A stretch of DNA of 10,948 nt from JAMOBE01 sp039908285 (GTDB lineage Bacteria; Pseudomonadota; Alphaproteobacteria; Rhodospirillales; Rhodospirillaceae): NCBI GenBank assembly GCA_039908285.1, contig JAMOBE010000111.1, forward strand, positions 1-10,948. The letters are read 5' to 3'. The notes under the pieces are model-generated. The model had not been told where the DNA came from and searched no databases. It saw only the letters and a program-made list of their open reading frames with translations. Shown piece after piece: positions 1 through 6,577 of the stretch. The position numbers were made by a program, and so were the translations under genes. Each line of letters begins with the position of its first letter. Position 1 is the first letter of the stretch.

Positions 1-10
1 CTCACCCCGA

Positions 11-36
11 CCCTCTCCCCCTCGAGGGGGAGAGGG
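11..36. repeat. GC-rich dispersed palindrome, copy 1
   Basis: This is a perfect 26-bp palindrome with half-site CCCTCTCCCCCTC and its exact reverse complement. It is preceded by the flank CTCACCCCGA (1-10). Allowing a few differences, the same core and flank recur in inverted orientation at 9731-9768 and again at 9802-9842. It belongs to a dispersed intergenic REP-like repeat family. It could fold into a hairpin in RNA from either strand, but there is no T tract to make it a classical terminator. Confidence 0.75.
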
Positions 37-88
37 AGTACAGATTCCAAAGACATTTTCAGGCTCTGGCCCAAACGCCGGAAATACA

Positions 89-119
89 AAAGGGCCGCTC
101 GCATCAGGAGCGGCCCTTT
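89..119 (-). terminator. Rho-independent terminator (possibly bidirectional)
   Basis: A perfect 12-bp stem (AAAGGGCCGCTC paired with GAGCGGCCCTTT) encloses a 7-nt loop (GCATCAG). Read on the minus strand it is followed by TTTTGTATTT, a reasonable U tract, and it lies about 136 bp past the cysQ stop. Read on the plus strand it is followed by a weaker, interrupted T run, so it could also end transcription of an unseen gene to the left. Because A runs and T runs flank both sides, a bidirectional role is plausible. Confidence 0.7.
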
Positions 120-255
120 CCAGCCTTTTCAATCAGGGCACACCGATCATGATCCGGCGTGGAGCCCAGTCACCGCACATGCACTGCGGCGGCTAATGGT
201 CGGTCGGGTCATTTCCCGATCGATGGCTGTAGTTTGCGCCGCCGCGCGGTGGGAG

Positions 256-1047
256 TCAAGGCCCGTGATGGCCCATCTCCTGGCCGGCGGCGACGAAATC
301 GGGGTTGTGCAGTCCCGGCTTGCCATACGTCAGGTCCAGGCCGTCCAGGGTGCGCACCGAGCCGCCGGCCGCCAGCAGCACCGCATGCCCGGCGGCGGTG
401 TCCCACTCCATGGTATGGCCGAGGCGGGGGTACAGGTCGGCCTCGCCGGCGGCGACGATGCAGAACTTGAGCGAGCTTCCGGCCTTGATGCACTCGGCCA
501 CCCGCATGGGGGCGAGATAGGCCTCGAGGGCCGCGTCGTCGCCGTGGGAGCGGCTCGTCATCACCACCAGCCCCTCCGGCCGCGGCGAACGGACATGGAT
601 GCCACGGACCACGCCCTCCGCCTCGACGATGGCGGTGCCCGGGCCGGCGGCGGCGTAGAGCCGGTCGATGGCCGGGGCGAAGACCACCCCGAGCACCGGC
701 CGGCCACTCTCCACCAGGCCGATGTTGACGGTGAACTCGCCGTTGCGCTTGACGAACTCCCGGGTGCCGTCCAGGGGGTCCACCAGCCAGAACAGGCCCC
801 GCCGGATATCGGGCATGTGACCGGCCGCCACCGACTCCTCGGCCACCACCGGCAGGTCGGGAGTGAGACGGGCGAGGCCGGCGAGGATGACAGCCTCGGC
901 CGCCTGATCGGCCGCGGTCAGGGGCGAGTCGTCGGCCTTGGCGGTGACGGCGAAGTCGCCGTGATAGATGTCGAGAATGGCGCGCCCGGCCTCGCGGGCC
1001 AGTGTCCGGACGGCGTCCAGCAGGGAATGGTGCCAGGTGAGAGTCAT
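256..1047 (-). CDS. cysQ: 3'(2'),5'-bisphosphate nucleotidase CysQ (inositol monophosphatase superfamily)
   Basis: Predicted cytoplasmic Mg-dependent phosphatase of 263 aa. CysQ enzymes remove the 3'-phosphate of PAP, a by-product of sulfate assimilation, giving AMP. The superfamily signature is complete: K38-D39-D40 followed by SPLTAAD (41-47), the metal-binding EES (70-72), WLVDPLDGTREF (87-98) and EWDTAAGHAVLLAAGG (214-229). The stretch RNGEFTVNIGLVESGRPVLG directly after the DGT motif is typical of CysQ rather than of true inositol monophosphatases. The ATG at 1047 overlaps the TGA of the upstream molybdenum hydroxylase gene (ATGA) and has GGGGAG ten bases upstream (1058-1063), which indicates translational coupling. 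A longer in-frame reading to 1233 lies inside the neighbour and shows no family similarity, so it was not used. Length is normal for the family. The substrate (PAP rather than an inositol phosphate) is inferred from similarity. Confidence 0.9.
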   Translation of the reverse strand: MTLTWHHSLLDAVRTLAREAGRAILDIYHGDFAVTAKADDSPLTAADQAAEAVILAGLARLTPDLPVVAEESVAAGHMPDIRRGLFWLVDPLDGTREFVKRNGEFTVNIGLVESGRPVLGVVFAPAIDRLYAAAGPGTAIVEAEGVVRGIHVRSPRPEGLVVMTSRSHGDDAALEAYLAPMRVAECIKAGSSLKFCIVAAGEADLYPRLGHTMEWDTAAGHAVLLAAGGSVRTLDGLDLTYGKPGLHNPDFVAAGQEMGHHGP

Positions 1048-3347
1048 GACGTTGGTACTCCCCGACGCGCCGCCTGCATGGCCTGCCATACACGGAGCGG
1101 CGTCGCCGGCATGTCGATATGGTCGATGCCGAGGGGGGCCAGGGCATCGACGACGGCGTTGATCACCGTCGGCGTCGCGCCGATGGTCCCCGCCTCGCCG
1201 GCCCCCTTGACGCCGAGCGGATTGCGCCGACACGGCACCTCGTTGGTATCGAAGCGGAACGGCGGCATGGCGTCGGCGCGGGGCATGGCGTAGTCCACCA
1301 GGGTCCCGGTCAGGAGCTGGCCCGAGTCCGGGTCATAGACCACCTTCTCCAGCAGCGCCTGGCCGATGCCCTGGGCGGCGCCACCGATGATCTGTCCCTC
1401 CAGCAGCAGCGGGTTCAGCACCACCCCCACATCGTCGACGATGGAGTAGTCCACAAGCGTCACCACCCCGGTCTCGGGGTCGATCTCCACCTCGCAGATG
1501 TGGCAGCCGTTGGGATAGGTGCCGCTCTGGGGCTTCCAGGTGGCGCGACCCTCGAGCGGACCAAGGCCCGCCACCTCCGTGAGCGCCAGGGAGCCGGAAC
1601 CGGAGCCGTGAAACACGCCTCCGGTGAAGCCGACGTCCGCCTCGGCCAGGCCCAGCGCCCGCGCGGCAATCCGCTTGCCGCTGGCGATCAGGTCGTCCAC
1701 CGCCGCCGCCAGGGCCGATCCCCCCACCGTCAGGGTCCGCGAGCCGCCGGTCCCGGCCCCGACGGCGACCACGTCGGTGTCCCCCTGCACCACCCGCACC
1801 GCCTGCGCCGCCAGACCAAGGGCATCGGCCGCCATCTGGACGAAGGCGGTCTCGTGGCCCTGGCCGGTGGACTGGGTGCCGATGTGGATGGTGAGAGTCC
1901 CGTCGGGAGACATGCGGACCTCGGCGGTCTCGGACTCGCCGCCGGCGCAGGTCTCCACGTAATAGGCGAGCCCCCTCCCCCGCATCCGGCCCCTCTTCTC
2001 GGATGCGGCGCGCCGGGCGGCAAAGTCCTGCCAGCCGGACAGGCGTTCCGCATCGTCGAGAGTGCGGGCGAAGTCGCCCGAGTCGTAGGTCTTGCCGCCG
2101 GCGGTACGATAGGGCATGGCCGACGGCGGAATGAAATTGCGGCGGCGGAGGTCGTCGGGCGCCAGGCCAAGCTCGCGGGCGGCCTTGTCCACCAGCCGCT
2201 CGATGAGATAACTGGCCTCAGGCCGCCCGGCGCCGCGATAGGCATCCACCGGCGCGGTCGTGGTCATTACCCCCCTGACCCGGACGTGCAGGGCGGGGAT
2301 GGTGTAGACCCCCGTCAGCATGCCGGAGCCGGAGACGGTCGGGACGAACACCGCGTACTGGGACAGCGCCGCCCCCACGTTGGCGAGGGTCGACACCCGG
2401 AGCGCCAGGAACCGCCCCACGTTGTCCAGCGCCAGCTCGGCATGACTGCGGTGGTCGCGGCCATGGCTGTCGGAGAGAAAGCTCTCCGAGCGCTCCGCCA
2501 GCCACCGGACCGGCCGCCCGAGCCGCCGAGCCGCCCACGTCACCAGGACGTGCTCGGGGTAGAGGAACAGCCGCATGCCGAAGCCGCCGCCAACGTCGGG
2601 CGATATCACCCGGAGATTCTGCTCGGGGATATGGAGAACATCCCGCGCCAGCCACTGGCGCAGGGTGTGGGAGCCCTGGCTGCCGGTGGTCAGGGTGTAG
2701 CGTCCGCTCGCCGCGTCGTAGGCGCCGATGGCCGAGCGGGGCTCCAGCGGCGTCGGCGCCAGGCGATTGTTGACCAGGTCGAGCCCGACCACTCGCGCCG
2801 CTCCGGCAAAGGCCCGGTCGACGGCCGCCGCGTCCCCCAGTTCCCAGTCGAACAGCAGATTGCCCGGCACCTCGTCGTAAAGCTCAGGCGCGCCTGGATT
2901 GAGGGCGGCCCGCAGGTCCACCACCGCCTCCAGGGGATCGTAGTCCACCGCCACCAGTTCGGCGGCATCCCGGGCGGCGGTCAGAGTCTCGGCAATGACG
3001 AAGGCCACCGCCTCACCCACGTGCCGCACCTTCCCGCGAGCCAGCACCGGACGCGCCGGCAGCGGCATGGCGGAGCCGTCCCGGTTCCTGACCGCGAAGT
3101 CGCAGGGAATGGAGCCGATCCCGTCGGCATCCAGGTCGGCGATGGTGAACACGCCGAGCACCCCGGGCAGCGCCCGCGCGTCCGCCGCATCGATGCCGCT
3201 GATCCGGGCATGGGCATGGGGCGAGCGCACCACCACGGCGACCGCCTGCCCGGCGAGGGAGATGTCGTCGGTATAGCGACCGGTCCCGGTGAGGAACCTC
3301 TGGTCCTCCACCCGCCGCATCGCCTGCCCGACTCCGAACCTGCCCAT
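1044..3347 (-). CDS. Xanthine dehydrogenase/CO dehydrogenase-family molybdopterin-binding large subunit (form II, CoxL-like)
   Basis: This 767-aa protein is the large catalytic subunit of a molybdenum hydroxylase, which binds molybdenum-cytosine-dinucleotide and oxidises aldehydes, N-heterocycles or similar substrates. Visible signatures are RRVEDQRFLTGTGRYTDD at the N-terminus (11-28), GGGFGMR (253-259), the active-site loop AYRGAGR (369-375), QSTGQGHET (492-500) and GVKGAGEAGTIG (712-723), which carries the likely catalytic Glu718. AYRGAGR, not AYRCSFR, marks it as form II and argues against genuine CO dehydrogenase. No signal peptide is evident. The ATG at 3347 follows a GGGGAGGGGGG purine run; upstream codons in frame are not family-like. 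Such subunits normally work with a [2Fe-2S] subunit and a FAD subunit encoded alongside. Here neither is present: upstream is a divergent coiled-coil gene, downstream is cysQ. The physiological substrate cannot be told from sequence. Confidence 0.92.
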   Translation of the reverse strand: MGRFGVGQAMRRVEDQRFLTGTGRYTDDISLAGQAVAVVVRSPHAHARISGIDAADARALPGVLGVFTIADLDADGIGSIPCDFAVRNRDGSAMPLPARPVLARGKVRHVGEAVAFVIAETLTAARDAAELVAVDYDPLEAVVDLRAALNPGAPELYDEVPGNLLFDWELGDAAAVDRAFAGAARVVGLDLVNNRLAPTPLEPRSAIGAYDAASGRYTLTTGSQGSHTLRQWLARDVLHIPEQNLRVISPDVGGGFGMRLFLYPEHVLVTWAARRLGRPVRWLAERSESFLSDSHGRDHRSHAELALDNVGRFLALRVSTLANVGAALSQYAVFVPTVSGSGMLTGVYTIPALHVRVRGVMTTTAPVDAYRGAGRPEASYLIERLVDKAARELGLAPDDLRRRNFIPPSAMPYRTAGGKTYDSGDFARTLDDAERLSGWQDFAARRAASEKRGRMRGRGLAYYVETCAGGESETAEVRMSPDGTLTIHIGTQSTGQGHETAFVQMAADALGLAAQAVRVVQGDTDVVAVGAGTGGSRTLTVGGSALAAAVDDLIASGKRIAARALGLAEADVGFTGGVFHGSGSGSLALTEVAGLGPLEGRATWKPQSGTYPNGCHICEVEIDPETGVVTLVDYSIVDDVGVVLNPLLLEGQIIGGAAQGIGQALLEKVVYDPDSGQLLTGTLVDYAMPRADAMPPFRFDTNEVPCRRNPLGVKGAGEAGTIGATPTVINAVVDALAPLGIDHIDMPATPLRVWQAMQAARRGVPTS

Positions 3348-3378
3348 CCAAGGCCCCCCTCCCCGTCTCGCCCCGCAC

Positions 3379-3408
3379 AGAATACGGCGAACCACGCCGA
3401 AAGGCCAA
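3379..3408 (-). promoter_or_regulatory. Candidate sigma70-type promoter for the molybdenum hydroxylase-cysQ pair
   Basis: On the minus strand, TTGGCC (3408-3403) is followed after 18 bp by TATTCT (3384-3379). Each hexamer matches the consensus at four of six positions. Transcription would start near 3372, leaving a leader of about 25 nt with the purine-rich ribosome binding site just ahead of the ATG at 3347. This is pattern matching only in a 154-bp divergent intergenic region. Confidence 0.3.
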
Positions 3409-3466
3409 CCGGTTCGGGAGAACCATCCTGGAGAATCCGGTCCGAACGACAGGCGCCGCGTGCCGG

Positions 3467-3495
3467 TTGACACCAGCCGGGCGGGACTTCATGTT
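3467..3495 (+). promoter_or_regulatory. Candidate promoter for the DUF1640-like/GNAT pair, compatible with a leaderless transcript
   Basis: A perfect -35 hexamer TTGACA (3467-3472) is followed after 17 bp by CATGTT (3490-3495), which matches the -10 consensus at only three positions. The expected start point, about seven bases past the -10, falls at about 3502, which is the A of the predicted ATG. No good Shine-Dalgarno sequence precedes that ATG. The placement suggests a leaderless or very short-leader mRNA. Confidence 0.35.
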
Positions 3496-3501
3496 GGAAC
3501 C

Positions 3502-3786
3502 ATGAGCATGGCGATCCCATTCGATACCCTGAAGTTCGTCGAGCGGCTGGAAGCCGGAGGGTTCACCCACTCCCAGGCCAAGGCCGCGGCGGAGGCTTTT
3601 GCCGAGGCGACCAGTCAGGAACTGGCGACCAAGGCGGACATCGCCGCCCTCAAGGGCGATATCGCTCGCCTCGAAGCCACCATGAAAGCCGATATGCGCG
3701 AACAGGAACTGCGCATGACCATCAAGCTCGGTACCTTGCAGGCCGTGCTGGTGGCGATGGTCGCGGCACTGGTCAAGCTGCTGTAG
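3502..3786 (+). CDS. Small coiled-coil protein with C-terminal membrane segment (DUF1640/CCDC90-like)
   Basis: This 94-aa protein opens with FDTLKFVERLEAGGFTHSQA, the N-terminal pattern of the DUF1640 / CCDC90 (mitochondrial calcium-uniporter regulator-like) family. A charged, alanine-rich helical stretch containing ATKADIAALKGDIARLEATM (about residues 25-72) is predicted to form a coiled coil. The last roughly 20 residues (LGTLQAVLVAMVAALVKLL) are hydrophobic and probably a membrane anchor. Bacterial members are short, have no established biochemical role, and are often annotated only as coiled-coil proteins. The ATG at 3502 is chosen because the family pattern begins right after it; ATG at 3508 is an alternative. 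Upstream in-frame codons back to 3289 overlap the divergent promoter region and look non-coding. The GNAT gene begins 16 bases downstream, so the two are likely co-transcribed. Family assignment is by recognition of the pattern, not by search. Confidence 0.75.
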   Translation: MSMAIPFDTLKFVERLEAGGFTHSQAKAAAEAFAEATSQELATKADIAALKGDIARLEATMKADMREQELRMTIKLGTLQAVLVAMVAALVKLL

Positions 3787-3802
3787 CGGAGGACCACGAC
3801 CC

Positions 3803-4324
3803 ATGGCCCCCGTAAAATCGGCCGGCGACGACGAGAAGGTGGACGACGGGGGGGTGATCGTGCGTCCCCTGGAGGAGGCCGACCTTCCCACCGTCGCCGC
3901 GTTCGAGTGCGAGATCGCCCGGATCTCCTTTCCCGACGAGCCGATCACCGATCCCGGCTATCACCAGAACCGGCTGGCCAAGACGTTCCAGCAGCGGGGC
4001 CACTACTGCCGGGTGATCGAGCGCGCCGGCGCCGTGGTCGGGTGGGTATGGATCGCCGGGCGGCGCAACATGGCCACCGACGAAATCTACGGCGACCTTC
4101 GCAGTTATTACGTCGTCCCCGAGATGCGCCGCGGCCCATGGGCGCTGCGCCTTCTCCGCATGGCCCTTGAATACTGCGAGAAACAGGGCTACCCGCGCGT
4201 CGCCGGCCGCACGGCGGCCACCAATGACGCCATGCGCATGGTCTATCGCGCCATGGGGTTCGAGGAGCGGCACGTGGTCTATGAACTGGTCATGGACCGC
4301 AAGCCCCGGTCTTTCGGCGATTAG
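3803..4324 (+). CDS. GNAT-family N-acetyltransferase
   Basis: Predicted cytoplasmic acetyl-CoA-dependent acetyltransferase of 173 aa, substrate unknown. The GNAT fold is visible from residue 18: strand 1 and helix 1 (VIVRPLEEADLPTVAAFE), a central strand AGAVVGWVWIAGRR, motif A strand 4 and loop (LRSYYVVPEMRRGPWALRLL) and motif B (AATNDAMRMVYRAMGFEE) with the usual Asn, Tyr and GF. The pyrophosphate loop is atypical: the normal Q/R-x-x-G-x-G/A is replaced by MRRGPWA, so cofactor binding may be altered. The first 17 residues are polar and probably disordered. GGAGG (3788-3792) sits ten bases ahead of the ATG. The gene follows the coiled-coil gene closely and ends convergently on murU with a 4-bp overlap. 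It could modify a small molecule or a protein N-terminus; nothing in the window decides this. Confidence 0.85.
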   Translation: MAPVKSAGDDEKVDDGGVIVRPLEEADLPTVAAFECEIARISFPDEPITDPGYHQNRLAKTFQQRGHYCRVIERAGAVVGWVWIAGRRNMATDEIYGDLRSYYVVPEMRRGPWALRLLRMALEYCEKQGYPRVAGRTAATNDAMRMVYRAMGFEERHVVYELVMDRKPRSFGD

Positions 4325-5055
4325 GAGAGCCGCCGCTCGGCCAGGGCCAGTCCCTCGGGCGTGCCGATGTGGTACCAGGCACCGTCGTGGGCGAGGCCGT
4401 GGAGGCGTCCGCGGGCGATGGCGCGGTCGAACAGCAGGTTGAGGGAAAACTTACCCTCGGGCGAGTCCTCGAACAGGCGGGGATGGATGATCTGCACCCC
4501 GGCGAACAGGAACGGAGCACTGTCGTGCTCGCCCCGGCGGCGGAGGAGACCGGCGTCATCCATGAAGAAGTCCCCAGCGCCGTCATAGCCGCAGGCCCCC
4601 GCGCACGCCATCAGCAGCAGCAGGCTGTCCATGCGCTCGCCGTCCCAGGCGGCGGCCAGGCGGCGCATCGCCGGCTCCGCCCCGTTCACCCACAGCACGT
4701 CGGCGTTGGCGACGAAGAACGGCTCCCGTCCAAGGAGGGGCAGGGCCTTCCTCACCCCACCGCCGGTTTCCAGCAGCACCTCGGTCTCATCGGAAAAGAC
4801 GAGGGCCGGCCCGCCGGTGCGGGCCTCCAGGTGATGGCGCAGCATGTCGGCCTTGTGGTGGAGGTTGACGACGCAGGTGTCGACGCCGGCCTCGGCGAAG
4901 CGATCGAGGGCCCGGTCCACCAGGCTGCGCCCCGCCACCGGCACCATGGGCTTGGGCATGCGGTCGGTGATGGGTCGCAGCCGCACCCCGAGCCCCGCCG
5001 CCAGCACCATGCCGCGCCGGGGCGCCCCGGGAACGCTCAGCGACTCGCCGGACAT
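4321..5055 (-). CDS. murU: N-acetylmuramate alpha-1-phosphate uridylyltransferase MurU
   Basis: This 244-aa sugar-nucleotidyltransferase couples UTP to MurNAc-1-phosphate, giving UDP-MurNAc. It is the second step of the recycling route that bypasses de novo MurA/MurB synthesis. The nucleotide-binding signature MVLAAGLGVRLRP is followed by ITDRMPKPMVPVAGR (16-43). ETGGG (96-100) and the metal-binding VANADVLW (115-122, Asp119) follow. FLFAGVQIIHP and AWYHIGTPEGL are the typical late motifs. The ATG at 5055 has GGAGG at 5064-5068 with an 8-nt spacer and overlaps the end of amgK by 19 bp. An internal start at MVLAAG is possible but has no comparable ribosome binding site. Its position directly after amgK distinguishes it from the mannose- and glucose-1-phosphate transferases it resembles. 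Its stop overlaps the stop of the convergent GNAT gene. Confidence 0.9.
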   Translation of the reverse strand: MSGESLSVPGAPRRGMVLAAGLGVRLRPITDRMPKPMVPVAGRSLVDRALDRFAEAGVDTCVVNLHHKADMLRHHLEARTGGPALVFSDETEVLLETGGGVRKALPLLGREPFFVANADVLWVNGAEPAMRRLAAAWDGERMDSLLLLMACAGACGYDGAGDFFMDDAGLLRRRGEHDSAPFLFAGVQIIHPRLFEDSPEGKFSLNLLFDRAIARGRLHGLAHDGAWYHIGTPEGLALAERRLS

Positions 5056-6050
5056 GGCGGGATCCTCCGCAGATCGGTGGGAACGAAACGGGCGGTCCAG
5101 GCGGCGACCGGCTCCAGGCACGGATGGGCGAGGGCCGCCTCGAACAGCCGCCAGACCCGGGGGATGTGGCCCAGGTAGATGGGCTTGCCGTCGCGGACGC
5201 ACAGCCGGGTGAAGATGCCGATCACCTTGGCGTGGCGCTGGGCCGCCAGCACCGCCCACGAGGCGGCGAAGGCCTCGCGGTCGAGGGCGGGAAAGGCGGC
5301 CAGGTAGTGGGCCTTCAGGACGCCGATCAGCTCCGGGTCGATGTCGCGGCGGGCGTCCTCCAACAGCGACATCAGGTCATAGGCGGCCGGTCCGGCCACC
5401 GCGTCCTGGAAGTCGAGCAGCCCGCACGCCCGGACACCGGCCCGGCCCGGCAGCAGCATCAGGTTGTCCACGTGAAAGTCGCGCAGCACCAGAGTCTCGG
5501 GCGTACCCCGGGCCAGGGGGAACAGGCCGGTCCAGGCGTCGATCCAGGCCTGACGCGCCGCGTCGTCGGTGGCGTGCCCGGTCACGGCCGGCAGGAACCA
5601 GTCGGTCAGCAGCAGGGCCTCGGCCAGCAGTCGCTGGTCATCGTAGGGGGGCAGTCCCACCGGCACCGTCTCGGACGCCGGCCGGCCGTGCAGCTCGATC
5701 AGCACGTCCACGGCCAGGCGATAGAGAGCGGCCTCGTCGTCGCCGCGGGCCAGGCGGCGGGTATAGGTGTCGTCGCCCAGATCCTCCAGCAGCAGGAGGC
5801 CGTTCACCTCGTCCTCCGCCAGAATCCGCGGCGCGCTGAGGCCCAACGCCGCCAGGTGGCGGGCCACCCGCACGAAGGGCCGCACGTCCTCCTGCGGCGG
5901 CGGCGCGTCCATCAGCACGGCCCGACGCCCCTCCTCCTCCAGCCGGTCATAACGTCGGAACGAGGCATCCCCCGCCAGCGTCGACCGCCGAGCCCCTCCC
6001 CAGCCGGCCCGGTCCAGGAACTGCCGTATCCGTTCTCCCCGATCGCCCAT
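5037..6050 (-). CDS. amgK: N-acetylmuramate/N-acetylglucosamine anomeric kinase AmgK
   Basis: This 337-aa kinase has the aminoglycoside-phosphotransferase fold. AmgK phosphorylates the anomeric hydroxyl of MurNAc (and GlcNAc) recovered from peptidoglycan, supplying MurU. The N-lobe includes LAGDASFRRYDRL (25-37) and the strand AVLMDAPPPQEDVRPF (44-59). The catalytic loop is LRDFHVDNLMLL (189-200) with Asp191 and Asn196, and the metal-binding motif is LLDFQDAVAGPAAYDLMSLL (211-230) with Asp213. Length matches the family. The ATG at 6050 overlaps the tsaE stop by one base (TAATG) and has AGGAGG at 6061-6066, ten bases upstream. The tsaE-amgK-murU order is well known in alphaproteobacteria. In other species this pathway lowers sensitivity to fosfomycin; that trait is inferred here, not shown. 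An unspecific phosphotransferase label would be the fallback name. Confidence 0.9.
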   Translation of the reverse strand: MGDRGERIRQFLDRAGWGGARRSTLAGDASFRRYDRLEEEGRRAVLMDAPPPQEDVRPFVRVARHLAALGLSAPRILAEDEVNGLLLLEDLGDDTYTRRLARGDDEAALYRLAVDVLIELHGRPASETVPVGLPPYDDQRLLAEALLLTDWFLPAVTGHATDDAARQAWIDAWTGLFPLARGTPETLVLRDFHVDNLMLLPGRAGVRACGLLDFQDAVAGPAAYDLMSLLEDARRDIDPELIGVLKAHYLAAFPALDREAFAASWAVLAAQRHAKVIGIFTRLCVRDGKPIYLGHIPRVWRLFEAALAHPCLEPVAAWTARFVPTDLRRIPPCPASR

Positions 6051-6556
6051 TATGGTCCCGCCTCCTCGATCGCCCGCCGCAGGTCGTCGATCCGTCCCTC
6101 ATCGAAGCCGCCGCACCCCGCCAGTTCGGCCAGGCGTGCCGCCGCCCCCTCCCCTTTCCCTTCCCCCGTCATCGTCAGCCTCACGTCGAGCCGCCGCGCC
6201 GGCAGATAACCGCCGAGCCGCTCCGGCCACTCGATGAGACAGATCCCCTCGGCGAAGGCCTCCTCGATGCCCAGTTCCAGGGCATCCCCGGCCTTCTCCA
6301 GACGGTACAGGTCCATGTGCCACAGCGTCACGGCCCCCGGCATATCATAGGTCTGCACCAGGGTGAAGGTCGGGCTCGGCACCTCCTCGTCGGGACCGAG
6401 GGCGGCACGCACCACCGCGCGGGCCAGTTCCGTCTTGCCGACTCCGAGATCGCCCCGGAGCGCCACCACATCCCCCGCCCGCAGCACCGCGCCAAGCGCC
6501 CGTCCCAGCGCGGCGACGGCGGCAAGATCGGGCAGAGGGTGGGCTACCGTATGCAC
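6050..6556 (-). CDS. tsaE: tRNA t6A biosynthesis ATPase TsaE (YjeE/P-loop)
   Basis: This is the ATPase subunit of the TsaB-TsaD-TsaE complex that makes N6-threonylcarbamoyl-adenosine at position 37 of ANN-decoding tRNAs; it acts in the cytoplasm. The Walker A loop is GDLGVGKTE (35-43), followed by SPTFTLVQTY (61-70), HMDLYRL (80-86) and the conserved LIEWPERLG (107-115). From the GTG at 6556 the protein is 168 aa and places Walker A at residue 35, as in E. coli TsaE. The frame stays open upstream to 6775, but that extension is encoded by palindromic repeat sequence and resembles no TsaE N-terminus. No ATG gives a sensible length. The chosen GTG itself lies in the left arm of the inverted repeat, with GGAAA a few bases upstream. 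A C-terminal low-complexity run (GEGKGEG) is a minor oddity. It is first gene of the tsaE-amgK-murU operon. Confidence 0.88.
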   Translation of the reverse strand: MHTVAHPLPDLAAVAALGRALGAVLRAGDVVALRGDLGVGKTELARAVVRAALGPDEEVPSPTFTLVQTYDMPGAVTLWHMDLYRLEKAGDALELGIEEAFAEGICLIEWPERLGGYLPARRLDVRLTMTGEGKGEGAAARLAELAGCGGFDEGRIDDLRRAIEEAGP

Positions 6557-6558
6557 AC

Positions 6559-6575
6559 AAGTTTCCAGCAAACTT
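6559..6575 (-). promoter_or_regulatory. Small hairpin two bases ahead of the tsaE GTG start
   Basis: On the minus strand AAGTTT, a 5-nt loop GCTGG and AAACTT form a perfect 6-bp stem ending two bases before the GTG at 6556. The weak Shine-Dalgarno GGAAA is shared between the loop and the 3' stem strand, so folding would compete with ribosome binding. The matching place in the right arm of the element does not form this stem, because AAACTT there is changed to an ACACGTGT palindrome. Confidence 0.35.
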
Positions 6576-6577
6576 AA

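Noticed and set aside
120..255. Possible small RNA or tRNA in the gap past cysQ
   Set aside because: Only a short palindrome (GATCATGATC, 145-154) and a weak 4-bp stem were seen; no tRNA T-loop pattern and no promoter-terminator pair support a gene.
196..1293. 365-codon plus-strand frame and a 312-codon minus-strand frame over cysQ
   Set aside because: Both are shadows of cysQ, whose frame carries all the phosphatase motifs.
1044..3347. Genuine aerobic CO dehydrogenase
   Set aside because: The active-site loop is AYRGAGR rather than AYRCSFR, and no CoxM or CoxS gene is present.
1119..3470. 783-codon open frame on the plus strand
   Set aside because: It lies fully antisense to the molybdenum hydroxylase gene and its product is compositionally biased (G, R, H, Q rich) with no motif. 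Long antisense frames are expected from the third-position GC bias of this genome.
4369..6209. Long plus-strand frames opposite murU and amgK (4369-5178, 5124-6209)
   Set aside because: Antisense shadows with no recognisable domain; the minus-strand frames have complete catalytic motifs, ribosome binding sites and overlaps.
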